64,000 bases of DNA. Source: Variovorax flavidus. Lineage in GTDB: Bacteria > Pseudomonadota > Gammaproteobacteria > Burkholderiales > Burkholderiaceae_C. Positions 1 to 10,178 of this stretch are shown here, piece by piece (the first letter of the stretch is position 1; each line of letters starts with the position of its first letter). A model generated the notes under the pieces. It searched no databases and was not told the DNA's origin. It worked only from the letters and a program-made list of their open reading frames with translations. The DNA lies in contig NZ_JASZYE010000001.1 in NCBI RefSeq assembly GCF_030317145.1, positions 2,046,001-2,110,000 on the forward strand, in the 5' to 3' direction. Position numbers and translations under genes: made by a program.

Positions 1-391
1 CCTGCTCCTCGGCACTCGCCACCACCTGATCGCCGCGCGTCAGCGTGTAGCGCAGCTTGATGCGCGGCCAGGTGATGTCGCGCAGGATGCGGACGTCTCC
101 GTAGGAGCGTGTGCGAAAGGGTTCGAACCAGCCGGCGAGGTCGATGTCGAGCACCTCGATACGCAGCGAATCGCCAGGAGGGAGGCCGCGGTCGGCGAGT
201 TCCCTCAGGTGGCGTTCGATGTCCCGCAGCACTGCTGCACGCTCCCGTTCGCTGCCGTACGGATGCGAGTAGACGGCGTCCCTGAAGTTTTCCGGTTGAA
301 CGAAGACGACCGACAGATCCGCCGCCTGAACAGCGGCGCACGCACCGGCGGAAAGCATCGCCGCCACCGCGAAACCGAAGGGGCTGGACAT
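1..391 (-). CDS. DUF3016 family secreted protein, 3' end outside window
   Basis: This reading frame begins at an ATG ending at 391, 5 bases after a strong AAGGAGGA ribosome site, and runs off the left edge of the window, so the C-terminus is missing. The first ~24 residues form a signal peptide (hydrophobic FAVAAMLSAGACAAV, cleavage likely after VQAA). The mature part has the pattern of the DUF3016 family: a start like SVVFVQPENF, then the core LRIEVLDIDLAGWFEPF and DITWPRIKLRYTL. The family is periplasmic with no known biochemical role. The gene diverges from the methyltransferase that follows. Family assignment is fairly sure; function is unknown. Confidence 0.8.
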   Translation of the reverse strand, partial: MSSPFGFAVAAMLSAGACAAVQAADLSVVFVQPENFRDAVYSHPYGSERERAAVLRDIERHLRELADRGLPPGDSLRIEVLDIDLAGWFEPFRTRSYGDVRILRDITWPRIKLRYTLTRGDQVVASAEEQ

Positions 392-644
392 GGCGTCCTC
401 CTTCTCGAAGTTCAGGTTCTCTCTGACAGTCCGGAACGGCAACGGTTCCGTACAAAGGGCGTACACGGTGCAAGCAAAGTAAACGACACCGTCCACCGTC
501 CACACTTTGGAGGATGACGTCGTCATCCGCGGACTTCCCAATAGCCTGGACATCATCGCCGCCTTGCTCATTTACATGCGGCGCAATGCGTGGTCGCCGG
601 CGAATGGAGACATACCGACCCACCCCTCGGAAAGGGAACGCGCC

Positions 645-1469
645 TTGGATTCAACGGACGTAGCCAGACATTGGGAAGCCAACGCCGAGGCGTGGACCCG
701 GCAGGCCCGCAACGGATTCGACATCTTTCGCGATGCGGTCAATACACCTGCCTTCATGGCCCAGCTGCCGTCCATTCAGGGGAAGGAGGGCCTGGACGTC
801 GGCTGCGGCGAAGGCTCCAACACGCGGCAGCTCGCCCGGCGCGGTGCGGCGATGATGGCGGTCGACATCGCGCCGACCTTCGTCCGGCATGCGCAGGAAA
901 CCGAATGCAAGGAGCCGCTGGGGATCGAATTCCGCGTCGGCGACGGCATGGCGCTGCCCTTCGATGAAGCATCCTTCGATTTCGTGACGGCCTTCATGTC
1001 GCTGATGGACATGCCGGACCCGCAGCGCGCATTACGGGAGGCGAACCGGGTGCTGCGGCCCGGCGGATTCCTGCAGTTCTCCATCCTTCATCCCTGCTTC
1101 GTGCCGCCGCATCGCAAGGTGCTGCGCCGGCGCGACGGCAAGACGCGCGCCATCGAGATCGGCGACTATTTCGCGTCGACGACGGGGAGAGTGGACACTT
1201 GGTGGTTCTCCATGCTGTCGAGGAAGCAGCGCAAGAAGGTCGCGCCCTTCCAGACACCCATCTTCCACAGGACGCTCAGCCAGTGGATCGACCTCGTCAT
1301 CGGCGCGGGCTTCGCGATCGAGAAACTCGGCGAGCCCACGGCCGGCGCCGCATCGGGCCGCCGCGAGGCGGTGCTGGAAGACACCGAGGTGGCGCCCCTG
1401 TCGCTGATCGTGCTCGCGACCAAGCGCCGGGCCGCAGGCGCCGCTCCTTCGCCCGTGCCTACTCCTTGA
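645..1469 (+). CDS. Class I SAM-dependent methyltransferase
   Basis: The product is a cytosolic methyltransferase of unknown substrate. It has the Methyltransf_11 pattern: motif I GLDVGCGEGSNTRQLA, an acidic residue closing strand 2 (MAVDIAP), motif II around GDGMALPFDEASFDFV, and motif III LRPGGFLQFSILHP. The TTG at 645 is preferred as start because GGAAAGGGA lies 8 bases upstream and the protein then opens with LDSTDVARHWEANAEAW, a usual N-terminus for the family. ATG starts at 507 or 576 would add an uncharacteristic extension. The stop overlaps the end of the convergent ABC permease gene by 11 bases. Confidence 0.8.
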   Translation: MDSTDVARHWEANAEAWTRQARNGFDIFRDAVNTPAFMAQLPSIQGKEGLDVGCGEGSNTRQLARRGAAMMAVDIAPTFVRHAQETECKEPLGIEFRVGDGMALPFDEASFDFVTAFMSLMDMPDPQRALREANRVLRPGGFLQFSILHPCFVPPHRKVLRRRDGKTRAIEIGDYFASTTGRVDTWWFSMLSRKQRKKVAPFQTPIFHRTLSQWIDLVIGAGFAIEKLGEPTAGAASGRREAVLEDTEVAPLSLIVLATKRRAAGAAPSPVPTP

Positions 1470-2337
1470 CGGAGCCCGTGAGGCCCGAGACGTAGTACTC
1501 GACGAAGAACGAGTAGATGAAGGCCACCGGCAGCGAACCCAGCAGCGCGCCCGCCATCAGCGGACCCCACTGGTAGACGTCGCCCTGCACCAGTTCGGTG
1601 ACCACCCCCACGGGGAGCGTCTTGATCTCCGACGACGAGACGAAGGTCAGCGCATAGATGAACTCGTTCCACGACAGCGTGAAGGCGAAGATGCCGGCCG
1701 AGATCAGCCCCGGCACCGCGAGCGGCAGCACGATCTTCACGAGGATCTGCCAGCGGCTGGCCCCGTCGATCAGCGCGCATTCCTCCAGCTCGGCCGGGAT
1801 CGTGCGGAAGTAGCCCATCAGCAGCCACGTGCAGAACGGGATCAGGAAGGTCGGGTAGGTCAGGATCAGCGCCAGGCGCGTGTCGAAAAGGCCGAGGTTG
1901 AAGACCACGTTCGCCAGCGGAATGAACAGGATCGACGGCGGCACCAGATAGGCCAGGAAAATCGCGAGCCCGGTCTGGCGCGAGCCCCTGAAACGCAGCC
2001 GCTCGATGGCGTAGGCCGCGAACACCGATGCCGCCAGCGAGAAGAAGGTGGAGACCACCGACACCAGCACCGTGTTCCACAGCCACTCCGGGTAGGCCGT
2101 GTCGAAGAGCAGCTTGTGGAAGTGGGCGAGCGTCGGCCCGATCACCCAGAACGGATTGCCTTCGCGCGACAGCAGTTCGGCCTCCGGTTTCACCGAGGTG
2201 ATGGCCATCCAGTAGAACGGAAACAGCAGGACGAACAGGAACACCAGCAGCGGCAGGTAGACCGTGATCGCCTTGCGCGGCACGGACTCCAGATAGCTCA
2301 TGCCGACGACGTCGATCTTCCCCGCGCTCGTGCTCAT
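1459..2337 (-). CDS. ABC sugar transporter permease (MalG/UgpE type)
   Basis: This is the second inner-membrane permease of a carbohydrate importer, 292 residues. It has about six membrane segments, the first being YLPLLVFLFVLLFPFYWMAI. The EAA loop that docks on the ATPase reads ELEECALIDGASRWQILVKIVLPL. The start ATG overlaps the stop of the upstream permease (ATGA), so the two are translationally coupled. It is the last gene of the binding protein / permease / permease operon. The substrate is not readable from the permease; the neighbouring sugar-acid enzymes suggest an aldose, aldonate or related polyol. Confidence 0.9.
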   Translation of the reverse strand: MSTSAGKIDVVGMSYLESVPRKAITVYLPLLVFLFVLLFPFYWMAITSVKPEAELLSREGNPFWVIGPTLAHFHKLLFDTAYPEWLWNTVLVSVVSTFFSLAASVFAAYAIERLRFRGSRQTGLAIFLAYLVPPSILFIPLANVVFNLGLFDTRLALILTYPTFLIPFCTWLLMGYFRTIPAELEECALIDGASRWQILVKIVLPLAVPGLISAGIFAFTLSWNEFIYALTFVSSSEIKTLPVGVVTELVQGDVYQWGPLMAGALLGSLPVAFIYSFFVEYYVSGLTGSVKE

Positions 2338-3245
2338 TTGTCGGATCCCCCCTGTTGCCAGGCTCGTCGCTGCAGGCCGAAGAAACTGAACATGATGCAA
2401 GCCAGCAGGAATGGAACCATCGCAATCGCAATGGCCGCGCCTTCGCCGAGCGCACCGCCGGAGATTGCGCGCTGGAAGGACAGTGTCGCCATCAGGTGCG
2501 TCGCGTTGAGCGGCCCGCCGCGGGTGATGACGTAGATCAGCTGGAAGTCGGTGAAGGTGAACAGCACCGAGAAGGTCATGACCACCGCGATGATCGGAGT
2601 GAGCAGCGGCATGGTCACGTGGCGGAACTGCTGCCACGGCGTGGCGCCGTCGATGGCCGAAGCCTCGTAGTACGACGGCGAGATGGTCTGCAGACCCGCG
2701 AGCAAGGTGATGGCGACGAAGGGCACGCCGCGCCACACGTTGGCGGCAATCACCGCAAAGCGCGCATTCCACGGATCGCCGAGAAAGTCGATGTACTTGT
2801 CGATCAGACCCATCTTCATCAGCGCCCAGCTGATGATCGAGAACTGCGAGTCGTAGATCCACCAGAACGCGATCGCCGACAGCGCGGTGGGCACGATGTA
2901 AGGCAGCAGGATGACGGCGCGGAAGAAAGTCTTGAAGCGAATGTTCTTGTTCAGCAGCACCGCCAGCCACAAGCCCAGGAAGAACTTGAACACGCTCGCC
3001 ACTGCCGTGTAGAAAAGCGTGTTGAACAAGGCCAGCCGCGTGACCGCGTCATTCCAGAGGAACTGGTAGTTCTCCAGCCCGATCCACTCGCCCGGCCGGC
3101 CGACCTTGGCGTCGGTGAAGCCCAGCCAGGTCCCCAGCCCGAGCGGATAGGTGAGGAACACCAGCAACAGCACCGCCGCCGGCAACATGAACATGAAGCC
3201 GAGGGCGTTGCGGCTGTTCTGGAACTTGGCCAGTCGAGTGGTCAT
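2334..3245 (-). CDS. ABC sugar transporter permease (MalF/UgpA type)
   Basis: This is the first permease of the importer, 303 residues, starting MTTRLAKFQNSRNALGFMFML. Membrane segments include FMFMLPAAVLLLVFLTYPL. The EAA motif is YYEASAIDGATPWQQFRHVTMPLL. The start was placed at the ATG ending at 3245 rather than further upstream because the extra N-terminal residues of a longer frame are Arg/Pro-rich and unlike the family. It lies 19 bases downstream of the binding-protein gene and shares 4 bases with the next permease. Confidence 0.9.
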   Translation of the reverse strand: MTTRLAKFQNSRNALGFMFMLPAAVLLLVFLTYPLGLGTWLGFTDAKVGRPGEWIGLENYQFLWNDAVTRLALFNTLFYTAVASVFKFFLGLWLAVLLNKNIRFKTFFRAVILLPYIVPTALSAIAFWWIYDSQFSIISWALMKMGLIDKYIDFLGDPWNARFAVIAANVWRGVPFVAITLLAGLQTISPSYYEASAIDGATPWQQFRHVTMPLLTPIIAVVMTFSVLFTFTDFQLIYVITRGGPLNATHLMATLSFQRAISGGALGEGAAIAIAMVPFLLACIMFSFFGLQRRAWQQGGSDK

Positions 3246-3264
3246 CGAGTCCCGTCGGAAGGCG

Positions 3265-4593
3265 TCAAACCTTGTAATAGCGTTCGGCGCGCTTCTGGGC
3301 GCGTTCGGCGGCTTCTTTTGGCGACTTCGAACCGCTGGCGGCCTCGGCCACCATGTTGGGAATGATGAAGTCGGCAGCCGCACCGGCCGATGCATAGCCC
3401 AGCTTGCCCTCGTAGCCGGCCGGCCGCAGATTCTTGACGGAGTCGCGGTAGGGCGTGTTCTTCGGGTCGACCGTCCAGATCGGGTTCGCCTCGTAGGCCT
3501 TCAGCGGCTGCGCCACGTAGCCTCCGGCGCCCTTGAGCCAGTCGTCGAACTGCGGCCGCTCCATCATGAAGCGCAGGAACTCCTTGGCGGCCTGCGGGTA
3601 CTTGGTGTACTTCATGACCATCTGGTTGAAGAACAGGTGCGACTCGGTCGGCACGCCCACCGGCCCGACCGGAAACACCGCGTGATTGATGTCGGCCGCC
3701 ATTTCCTTGACCTTCGGATCGGGCGAGTTCTTCGCCGCGTAGTAGATCGAGATGCCGTTGTTGGTGATGCTGATCTGCCCGTCGAGGAAAGCCTTGTTGT
3801 TGTTCGGATCCAGCCACGACAGCGTGCCGGGGATGAAATTGGCGTACAGCTCCTTGGCGTACTCCAGCGCCTTGAGCGTCTCGGGACTGTCGATCACCAC
3901 CTTGTTGTTCTTGTCGACCAGCTTGCCGCCGAAGGACCAGATCAGCCAGTTGGTCCAGGTGCTGTCGCCAGTAGCGTTGCCGAGCGCCATGCCGCCGGGG
4001 GTGCCCTTGTCCTTGAGCGCCTTGTAGAGCTTGAGGAACTCGTCGTTGGTCGTCGGGAACTTGTCGAAGCCCGCAGCCTTGACCATGCTCTCGCGGTAGA
4101 CGATCAGCGAGCCGGATGCGCCCAGCGGCAGGCCGATCCACTTCTTGCCGTCCGGCCGCATGAAGAGTTCGCCGGCCGTGTACCAGCCGCCGTATTTCTT
4201 GCCGAGGTATTCGGCCAGGTCGGTCACGTCGAGCAGCTTGTCCGGATAGAGGTTCGCGTCATCGTTGGTCGACAGGATGATGTCCGGCCCTGCACCGGTA
4301 TTGGCCGCCACGGCCGCCTTCGGCCGCACGTCTTCCCAGCCTTCGTTGTCGACGCGCACCTCGATGCCGGTGGCTTCGCTGAACTTCTTGACGTTCGCCA
4401 TGTAGGCGTCGATGTCGCCCTGCACGAAGCGGCTCCAGCGCAGCACCCGCAGCTTGGCGCCCTTCTCGGGCTTGTAGGTCAGTGTCTGCGCATTCGCCAG
4501 CGGCGAAAAAATCGCGGTGCCAACGCCCAGCGAGGCAGCGGCGGCGATGCCGGCCGAACTTTTCAGAATCTTGCGGCGATTGAAGTCACTCAT
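3265..4593 (-). CDS. ABC transporter sugar-binding protein, Tat-exported
   Basis: This periplasmic family 1 extracellular solute-binding protein has 442 residues. The N-terminus has a twin-arginine-like signal (FNRRKILKSSAG followed by an Ala-rich stretch, cleavage near ANAQT). Folded export is therefore likely, which is less common for this family. The rest is a typical MalE/UgpB-like two-lobe protein, with conserved stretches such as GPDIILSTNDDANLYPDKL and WIGLPLGASGSLIVYRESM. An AGGAG ribosome site precedes the ATG. It is transcribed with the two permeases downstream and the ATPase upstream, divergently from the GntR/dehydrogenase/dehydratase operon. Confidence 0.9.
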   Translation of the reverse strand: MSDFNRRKILKSSAGIAAAASLGVGTAIFSPLANAQTLTYKPEKGAKLRVLRWSRFVQGDIDAYMANVKKFSEATGIEVRVDNEGWEDVRPKAAVAANTGAGPDIILSTNDDANLYPDKLLDVTDLAEYLGKKYGGWYTAGELFMRPDGKKWIGLPLGASGSLIVYRESMVKAAGFDKFPTTNDEFLKLYKALKDKGTPGGMALGNATGDSTWTNWLIWSFGGKLVDKNNKVVIDSPETLKALEYAKELYANFIPGTLSWLDPNNNKAFLDGQISITNNGISIYYAAKNSPDPKVKEMAADINHAVFPVGPVGVPTESHLFFNQMVMKYTKYPQAAKEFLRFMMERPQFDDWLKGAGGYVAQPLKAYEANPIWTVDPKNTPYRDSVKNLRPAGYEGKLGYASAGAAADFIIPNMVAEAASGSKSPKEAAERAQKRAERYYKV

Positions 4594-4636
4594 TCATGTC
4601 TCCTGTTGTTGAACGGCCAGAAAGAAACTCAAAAAA

Positions 4637-5710
<1,074 letters not shown>

Positions 5711-5839
5711 GCACTGGAGTCCTGAAAGTTCGCGGGTCGACGCAACGACACGGAACGCTCCACGTCGCAAACGCGGAGTATTGGCACTGCGCCAGACCCG
5801 CGCATCAGGGCAAACCGGTACGCATTAACCCCCGTAGAT
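5711..5839. promoter_or_regulatory. Divergent promoter region of the sugar-acid module
   Basis: These 129 bases separate the leftward ABC importer operon from the rightward gntR-denD-dehydratase operon and must hold both promoters. The right end is AT-richer than its surroundings, and an imperfect dyad TATGATGACCTGATA (5843-5857) overlaps the start of the regulator gene. It could be the autoregulatory operator, but no repeated copy was found to support this. Confidence 0.45.
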
Positions 5840-6682
5840 TTGTATGATGACCTGATAACCGAGCTCAATTCCCCCACCGCCGTCCGGACTTCGGCCCAGT
5901 CCCAGCCCCTGCAGTTGATCGTCGATCGGCTGTCGGATCGGTTGGCGGCGCTGTTGAGCGCGCAGATCGAGTCGGGCGCCCTCCAGCCCGGCGACCGGCT
6001 GCCGACCGAGCAGCAACTGGCCTCGGCGCACGGCGTTTCGCGCACGGTGGTTCGCGAGGCGGTGCACCAGCTCAGGTCCAAGGGGATGGTGCAGTCTCGC
6101 CAGGGCTCCGGCGTCTACGTGGCGCCACGGCCGGTCAACCTGCCGCTGGCCTTCGACCCGGCCGTGCTGACCTCCGTCCAGGCCGTCGTCCACGTGGTCG
6201 AGGTGCGGCGCGTGCTCGAAGGCGAGATCGCCGCACTCGCTGCCGAGCGGGCCACCCGCGCGCAGATCGCGGCATTGCGCCGCGCGCTCAAGGCCATCGA
6301 CGAGGCCGTGGCCGACGGCCGCGACGGCGTTGCCGAGGACCTGGCCTTCCACCGCGTGATCGGCGAATCGACCGGCAACCCGCAGTTCCGGCTGCTACTC
6401 GGCTTCCTGGAGCAATACCTGCGCGAAGGCATGCGCATCACACGCGGCAACGAAGCGCGGCGCATCGACTTCATGACGGCGGTGCAGAGCGAGCACCGCG
6501 CCATCTTCGAAGCCATTGCCGCGCACGATCCCGTCGCGGCACGGCTTCATGCAACTGAACATCTGATCCGCGGCGAGCAGCGGCTGGTCGAGGGCGGCAT
6601 CATCGATGGCCGTCGCCGACAGGCGGCGGCAAAAGCCGTGCGCGCCGCGGAATCTTCCACCCCACGACTTCGCAAGCAATGA
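5840..6682 (+). CDS. GntR/FadR-family (FCD) transcriptional regulator
   Basis: This is a cytosolic DNA-binding repressor or activator, probably of the flanking sugar-acid genes. The winged helix is at about residues 25-90, with LQPGDRLPTEQQLASAHGVSRTVVREAV and the wing KGMVQSRQGSGVYV. The C-terminal all-helical FCD ligand domain covers about 105-250; its metal/ligand residues are in VRRVLEGEIAAL, DLAFHRVI and EHRAIFEAI. The TTG at 5840 has no clear ribosome site. A TTG at 5915 is an alternative start, and no in-frame ATG exists before the domain. It is co-transcribed with the dehydrogenase 10 bases downstream. Confidence 0.85.
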   Translation: MYDDLITELNSPTAVRTSAQSQPLQLIVDRLSDRLAALLSAQIESGALQPGDRLPTEQQLASAHGVSRTVVREAVHQLRSKGMVQSRQGSGVYVAPRPVNLPLAFDPAVLTSVQAVVHVVEVRRVLEGEIAALAAERATRAQIAALRRALKAIDEAVADGRDGVAEDLAFHRVIGESTGNPQFRLLLGFLEQYLREGMRITRGNEARRIDFMTAVQSEHRAIFEAIAAHDPVAARLHATEHLIRGEQRLVEGGIIDGRRRQAAAKAVRAAESSTPRLRKQ

Positions 6683-6692
6683 AGGAGACTCC

Positions 6693-7709
6693 ATGAAACT
6701 CATGATCACCGGGGGCGGCGGCTTCGTCGGCGCACGCCTCGCGCGCGCGCTGCTGAAGCGCGGCACGCTGGCCGGCGAGCGCATCGATCGCCTCGTCCTG
6801 ACCGACATCGCGCCGCCGCCGGCAGACTTGCTCGCCGACGCCCGGGTCGAGGCGCGCACCGGGCCGCTGCTGGCGCAGACCGAGGCGCTGCGCGAAGAGC
6901 CCTTCGATGGCGTGTTCCACCTCGCGTCCGCCGTCTCCGGTGAATGCGAGCTCGACTTCGACCTGGGCCTGCGTTCGAATCTCGACAGCACGCGTGCGTT
7001 GCTCGATGCCATCCGGGCGCACGTCAACGCAGGCGGCAAGGTGCCGCGCGTGGTGTTCTCCAGCTCGGTGGCGGTGTTCGGGCCCGACCCCGCCGTGCCG
7101 CTGCCGAAGATCGTGGCCGACGACACGCTGCCCGCGCCGCAGACGTCCTACGGGACGCAGAAGCTGATCTGCGAACACCTCATAGCCGACTACACGCGCA
7201 AGGGCTATGTCGATGGCCGCGCAGCGCGCCTCATGACCGTGACCGTGCGCCCCGGCAGACCGAACGGCGCCGCGTCGTCCTTCTTCAGCGGCATCATCCG
7301 CGAGCCGCTGGCAGGGGTGGAATCGATCTGCCCCGTATCACCCGACGTGTCGCATCCGGTGTCGTCGCCGTCGCGCACGGTCGATGGATTGATCGCCGTC
7401 TACGAAGCCAGCCGCGACGCCTTCTGCGGTCGCACCGCGCTCAATCTCCCGGCCCTCAACGTGCGGGTGAGCGACATGCTCGATGCGCTCGAAAAGGTGG
7501 CGGGCCCGGCCGTTCGCGCCCGCGTACGCTTCGAGCGCGACGAGCGCATTGCAGGCATCGTGGCCAACTGGCCGAGCGGCGCATCCGCCGCTCGAGCCGC
7601 TCGGCTCGGTCTGCACCCCCATGAGAACTTCGCCGACATCGTCCAGCAATACATCGACGACTGTGCGGCTTTGCCCAACGCCAGCGAGACCCTGAAGGGA
7701 ATGTCCTGA
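6693..7709 (+). CDS. denD: NAD-dependent epimerase/dehydratase family, D-erythronate dehydrogenase-like
   Basis: This is an extended-SDR oxidoreductase of 338 residues. The Rossmann motif is [11 protein letters not shown] (residues 7-17), the active-site Ser lies in [11 protein letters not shown], and the catalytic pair is Y153/K157 in YGTQK. The sequence follows the DenD type of NAD-dependent D-erythronate dehydrogenases, with [24 protein letters not shown] as a family stretch. DenD oxidises D-erythronate to the 2-keto acid during tetronate catabolism. However, the usual partners (DUF1537 kinase DenK, isomerases) are absent here and a xylonate-type dehydratase follows instead, so the true substrate may be another aldonate. 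GAAGGAGAC precedes the ATG; the stop overlaps the next start (ATGA). Confidence 0.75.
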   Translation: MKLMITGGGGFVGARLARALLKRGTLAGERIDRLVLTDIAPPPADLLADARVEARTGPLLAQTEALREEPFDGVFHLASAVSGECELDFDLGLRSNLDSTRALLDAIRAHVNAGGKVPRVVFSSSVAVFGPDPAVPLPKIVADDTLPAPQTSYGTQKLICEHLIADYTRKGYVDGRAARLMTVTVRPGRPNGAASSFFSGIIREPLAGVESICPVSPDVSHPVSSPSRTVDGLIAVYEASRDAFCGRTALNLPALNVRVSDMLDALEKVAGPAVRARVRFERDERIAGIVANWPSGASAARAARLGLHPHENFADIVQQYIDDCAALPNASETLKGMS

Positions 7710-9541
7710 TGAAACCCACGAGCAAGAAGACCAAGACCAAGGCCGGAAAAGCACCCAAGGGCGCGCTGACATTGCGCTCGCAAGCCTGGTTCGACAATCC
7801 GGCCAACGCCGACATGACGGCGCTCTACCTGGAGCGCACCATGAACTTCGGCCTCGGCTTCGACGAGTTGCAATCGGGCCGGCCGATCATCGGCATCGCG
7901 CAGACCGGCTCGGACATCGCGCCCTGCAACCGCCATCACCTGGTGCTGGCCGAGCGCACGCGCGAGGGCATTCGCGATGCGGGCGGCATCGCCTTCGAGT
8001 TTCCGATCCATCCCATCCAGGAGACCTGCAAGCGCCCCACCGCGGCACTTGACCGCAACCTGCAATACCTGTCGCTGGTCGAGGTGCTGTACGGCTATCC
8101 GATCGACGGCGTGGTCCTGACGACCGGCTGCGACAAGACCACGCCCGCCCAGCTCATGGCGGCGGCGACGGTGGACATTCCAGCGATTGCGCTCAACTCG
8201 GGGCCGATGCTCAACGGCTGGTACGAGGGCGAGCGCACAGGCTCGGGCACCATCGTCTGGCGCGCGCGCGAGTTGATGGCGGCGGGCAAGATCGGCTACC
8301 AGGAATTCCTGAAGCTCGTCGCCTCCTCCGCACCGTCCACGGGGCACTGCAACACGATGGGCACCGCATCGACGATGAACTCGCTGGCCGAGGCATTGGG
8401 CATGACGCTACCGGGCAGCGCTGCCATTCCGGCACCCTATCGCGACCGGCAGGAGATGGCCTACCTCACCGGCAAGCGGATCGTCGAGATGGTGCGCGAG
8501 AACCTGAAGCCTTCGGACATCCTCACCCGTGCCGCCTTCGAGAACGCGATCGTCGTGAACTCCGCGCTCGGCGGCTCGACCAACGCGCCGGTGCACCTGA
8601 ACGCCATCGCGCGCCACATCGGCGTCGAGTTGACGACGGACGCCTGGGAAAAGCACGGCTACAAGATTCCGCTGATCGTCAATCTTCAGCCCGCGGGCGA
8701 GTACCTCGGCGAAGACTACTACCGTGCGGGCGGCGTGCCCGCAGTGGTCGCCGAGCTGATCGCGCAGGGCAAGATCAAGCCGGCCCTCACCGCCAACGGC
8801 AAGACGCTCATCGAGAACTGCGAAGGCCAGTTCACCAGCGACCGCAAGGTAATCTTTCCGTATGCCAAGCCGATGAAGAAGAACGCCGGCTTCCTCAACC
8901 TGAAGGGCAACCTGTTCGACTCCGCGATCATGAAGACCAGCGTCATCACGCCGGAATTCCATGCGCGCTACCTCGAGGACCCGAAGGACCCGATGGCCTT
9001 CGAAGGCACGGCCATCGTGTTCGACGGGCCCGAGGACTACCACCGCCGCATCGACGACCCGAAGATGAAGATCGACCCGAAGAGCGTGCTCTTCATGCGC
9101 GGCGTCGGGCCGGTCGGCTATCCGGGCGCAGCCGAGGTGGTCAACATGCGTGCGCCGTCGTATCTGATCAAGAAGGGCATCACCGCCCTGCCCTGCATCG
9201 GCGATGGCCGGCAGTCGGGCACCTCGGGTTCGCCGTCGATCCTCAATGCCTCGCCCGAAGCGGCGACCGGCGGCGGACTGGCGTTGGTGCAGACGGGCGA
9301 CCGCGTGCGCATCGACCTGAAGAAGCGCACGGCGAACATGCTGGTGTCCGACGAGGAACTGGCGAAGCGCCGCGCCAAGCTGGAGGCGTCGGGCGGCTAT
9401 CCGTACCCGGCGAGCCAGACGCCATGGCAGGAGATCCAGCGCGGCATCGTCGACGAGTTGTCCGGAGGGATGGTGCTGAAGCCTGCGGTGAAGTACCAGA
9501 AGATCCACGCGACCTTCGGGATTCCGCGGGACAACCACTAG
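7709..9541 (+). CDS. IlvD/Edd-family dehydratase, xylonate dehydratase-like
   Basis: This cytosolic Fe-S dehydratase of 610 residues probably converts an aldonate (D-xylonate or L-arabinonate type) to a 2-keto-3-deoxy acid. Three cysteines sit where the [2Fe-2S] ligands of pentonate dehydratases lie: C73 (DIAPCNRHH), C141 (TTGCDKTTP) and C214 ([10 protein letters not shown]). The overall sequence closely follows Caulobacter-type XylD, down to the C-terminus. The first ~18 residues are a Lys-rich extension ([17 protein letters not shown]) not usual in the family. It is translationally coupled to the denD-like gene by a 1-base ATGA overlap. The pathway downstream (keto-acid dehydratase or aldolase) is not in the window. 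Confidence 0.85.
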   Translation: MKPTSKKTKTKAGKAPKGALTLRSQAWFDNPANADMTALYLERTMNFGLGFDELQSGRPIIGIAQTGSDIAPCNRHHLVLAERTREGIRDAGGIAFEFPIHPIQETCKRPTAALDRNLQYLSLVEVLYGYPIDGVVLTTGCDKTTPAQLMAAATVDIPAIALNSGPMLNGWYEGERTGSGTIVWRARELMAAGKIGYQEFLKLVASSAPSTGHCNTMGTASTMNSLAEALGMTLPGSAAIPAPYRDRQEMAYLTGKRIVEMVRENLKPSDILTRAAFENAIVVNSALGGSTNAPVHLNAIARHIGVELTTDAWEKHGYKIPLIVNLQPAGEYLGEDYYRAGGVPAVVAELIAQGKIKPALTANGKTLIENCEGQFTSDRKVIFPYAKPMKKNAGFLNLKGNLFDSAIMKTSVITPEFHARYLEDPKDPMAFEGTAIVFDGPEDYHRRIDDPKMKIDPKSVLFMRGVGPVGYPGAAEVVNMRAPSYLIKKGITALPCIGDGRQSGTSGSPSILNASPEAATGGGLALVQTGDRVRIDLKKRTANMLVSDEELAKRRAKLEASGGYPYPASQTPWQEIQRGIVDELSGGMVLKPAVKYQKIHATFGIPRDNH

Positions 9542-9546
9542 CGCCA

Positions 9547-9565
9547 GGGCCGGCGCCGCCGGCCC
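9547..9565. terminator. Hairpin between convergent genes
   Basis: A perfect 8-bp GC stem (GGGCCGGC / GCCGGCCC) with a 3-base loop lies in the 34-base gap between the dehydratase stop and the convergent lipoprotein gene stop. There is no T-tract, so intrinsic termination is plausible but not proven. Confidence 0.5.
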
Positions 9566-9575
9566 GTGGGTCAGC

Positions 9576-10115
9576 TCATTTGGCCGGGGTGCTGCCCGGC
9601 GGGAAGCCGGCGAACATCTTGTCGAGCGCGGCTTGCAGCAATGCCGTCATCCTCGCGGGGTCGCTGTCCAGCGTTCCGCTCGCGGTGCCGCGCCAGATCG
9701 CCTGCTTGCGTGACCCGTCGAACATGTCGACCACCAGCGTGCCCACTTCAAACGTGTCGACCGTCGTTCTCGACGAGTTCGGCGCGGGCGGGCCGAAGCC
9801 GCCCCAGCCCAGGTAGCCGACGCTGGTGTAGGTGGTGTTGAAACTCTGCCGCTCGGAGGTGCTCACATGGGCGGCCACGTGCACGTCACCGTTGGGCACG
9901 AGCTTCCATCCCTTGGCTTGCAGGCGCGAATCGATTCCATCGACGATGCGCTGCTGCATGAGCGGCGACCCTGCGCCATCGGGCCTTGCCATCCAGCTGT
10001 AGGTGCGGAAGCGGGAGAAGTTGGCGGCGGGGTCGAAGTCGATGTTGACGGTCGGCGTACTTGCGCAGGCCGACAGGAGTACGGCAAATCCCAATGCAGC
10101 GAACCGTCCCATCAT
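9576..10115 (-). CDS. DUF4136 family lipoprotein
   Basis: This is a 179-residue predicted outer-membrane or periplasmic lipoprotein. The signal peptide ends in a lipobox LLSACAS, with the Cys at residue 17. The remainder matches DUF4136: NIDFDPAANFSRFRTYSW near the N-terminus, a run of polar turns, and DMFDGSRKQAIWRGTASG near the C-terminus. Function is unknown; in other species such proteins are often stress-linked. AGGAGTCAAC precedes the first of two adjacent ATGs. It is a monocistronic gene convergent with the dehydratase. Confidence 0.8.
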   Translation of the reverse strand: MMGRFAALGFAVLLSACASTPTVNIDFDPAANFSRFRTYSWMARPDGAGSPLMQQRIVDGIDSRLQAKGWKLVPNGDVHVAAHVSTSERQSFNTTYTSVGYLGWGGFGPPAPNSSRTTVDTFEVGTLVVDMFDGSRKQAIWRGTASGTLDSDPARMTALLQAALDKMFAGFPPGSTPAK

Positions 10116-10178
10116 GTTGACTCCTGTGCTTGCGGGTCGGGCCAGTTTAGCCGCCCTGGAGCGTTTCGCGTGCCGTGA

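Noticed and set aside
432..450. Small inverted repeat CGGAAC/GTTCCG upstream of the methyltransferase
   Set aside because: A 6-bp stem with no second copy and no position relative to a promoter; too weak to list as a site.
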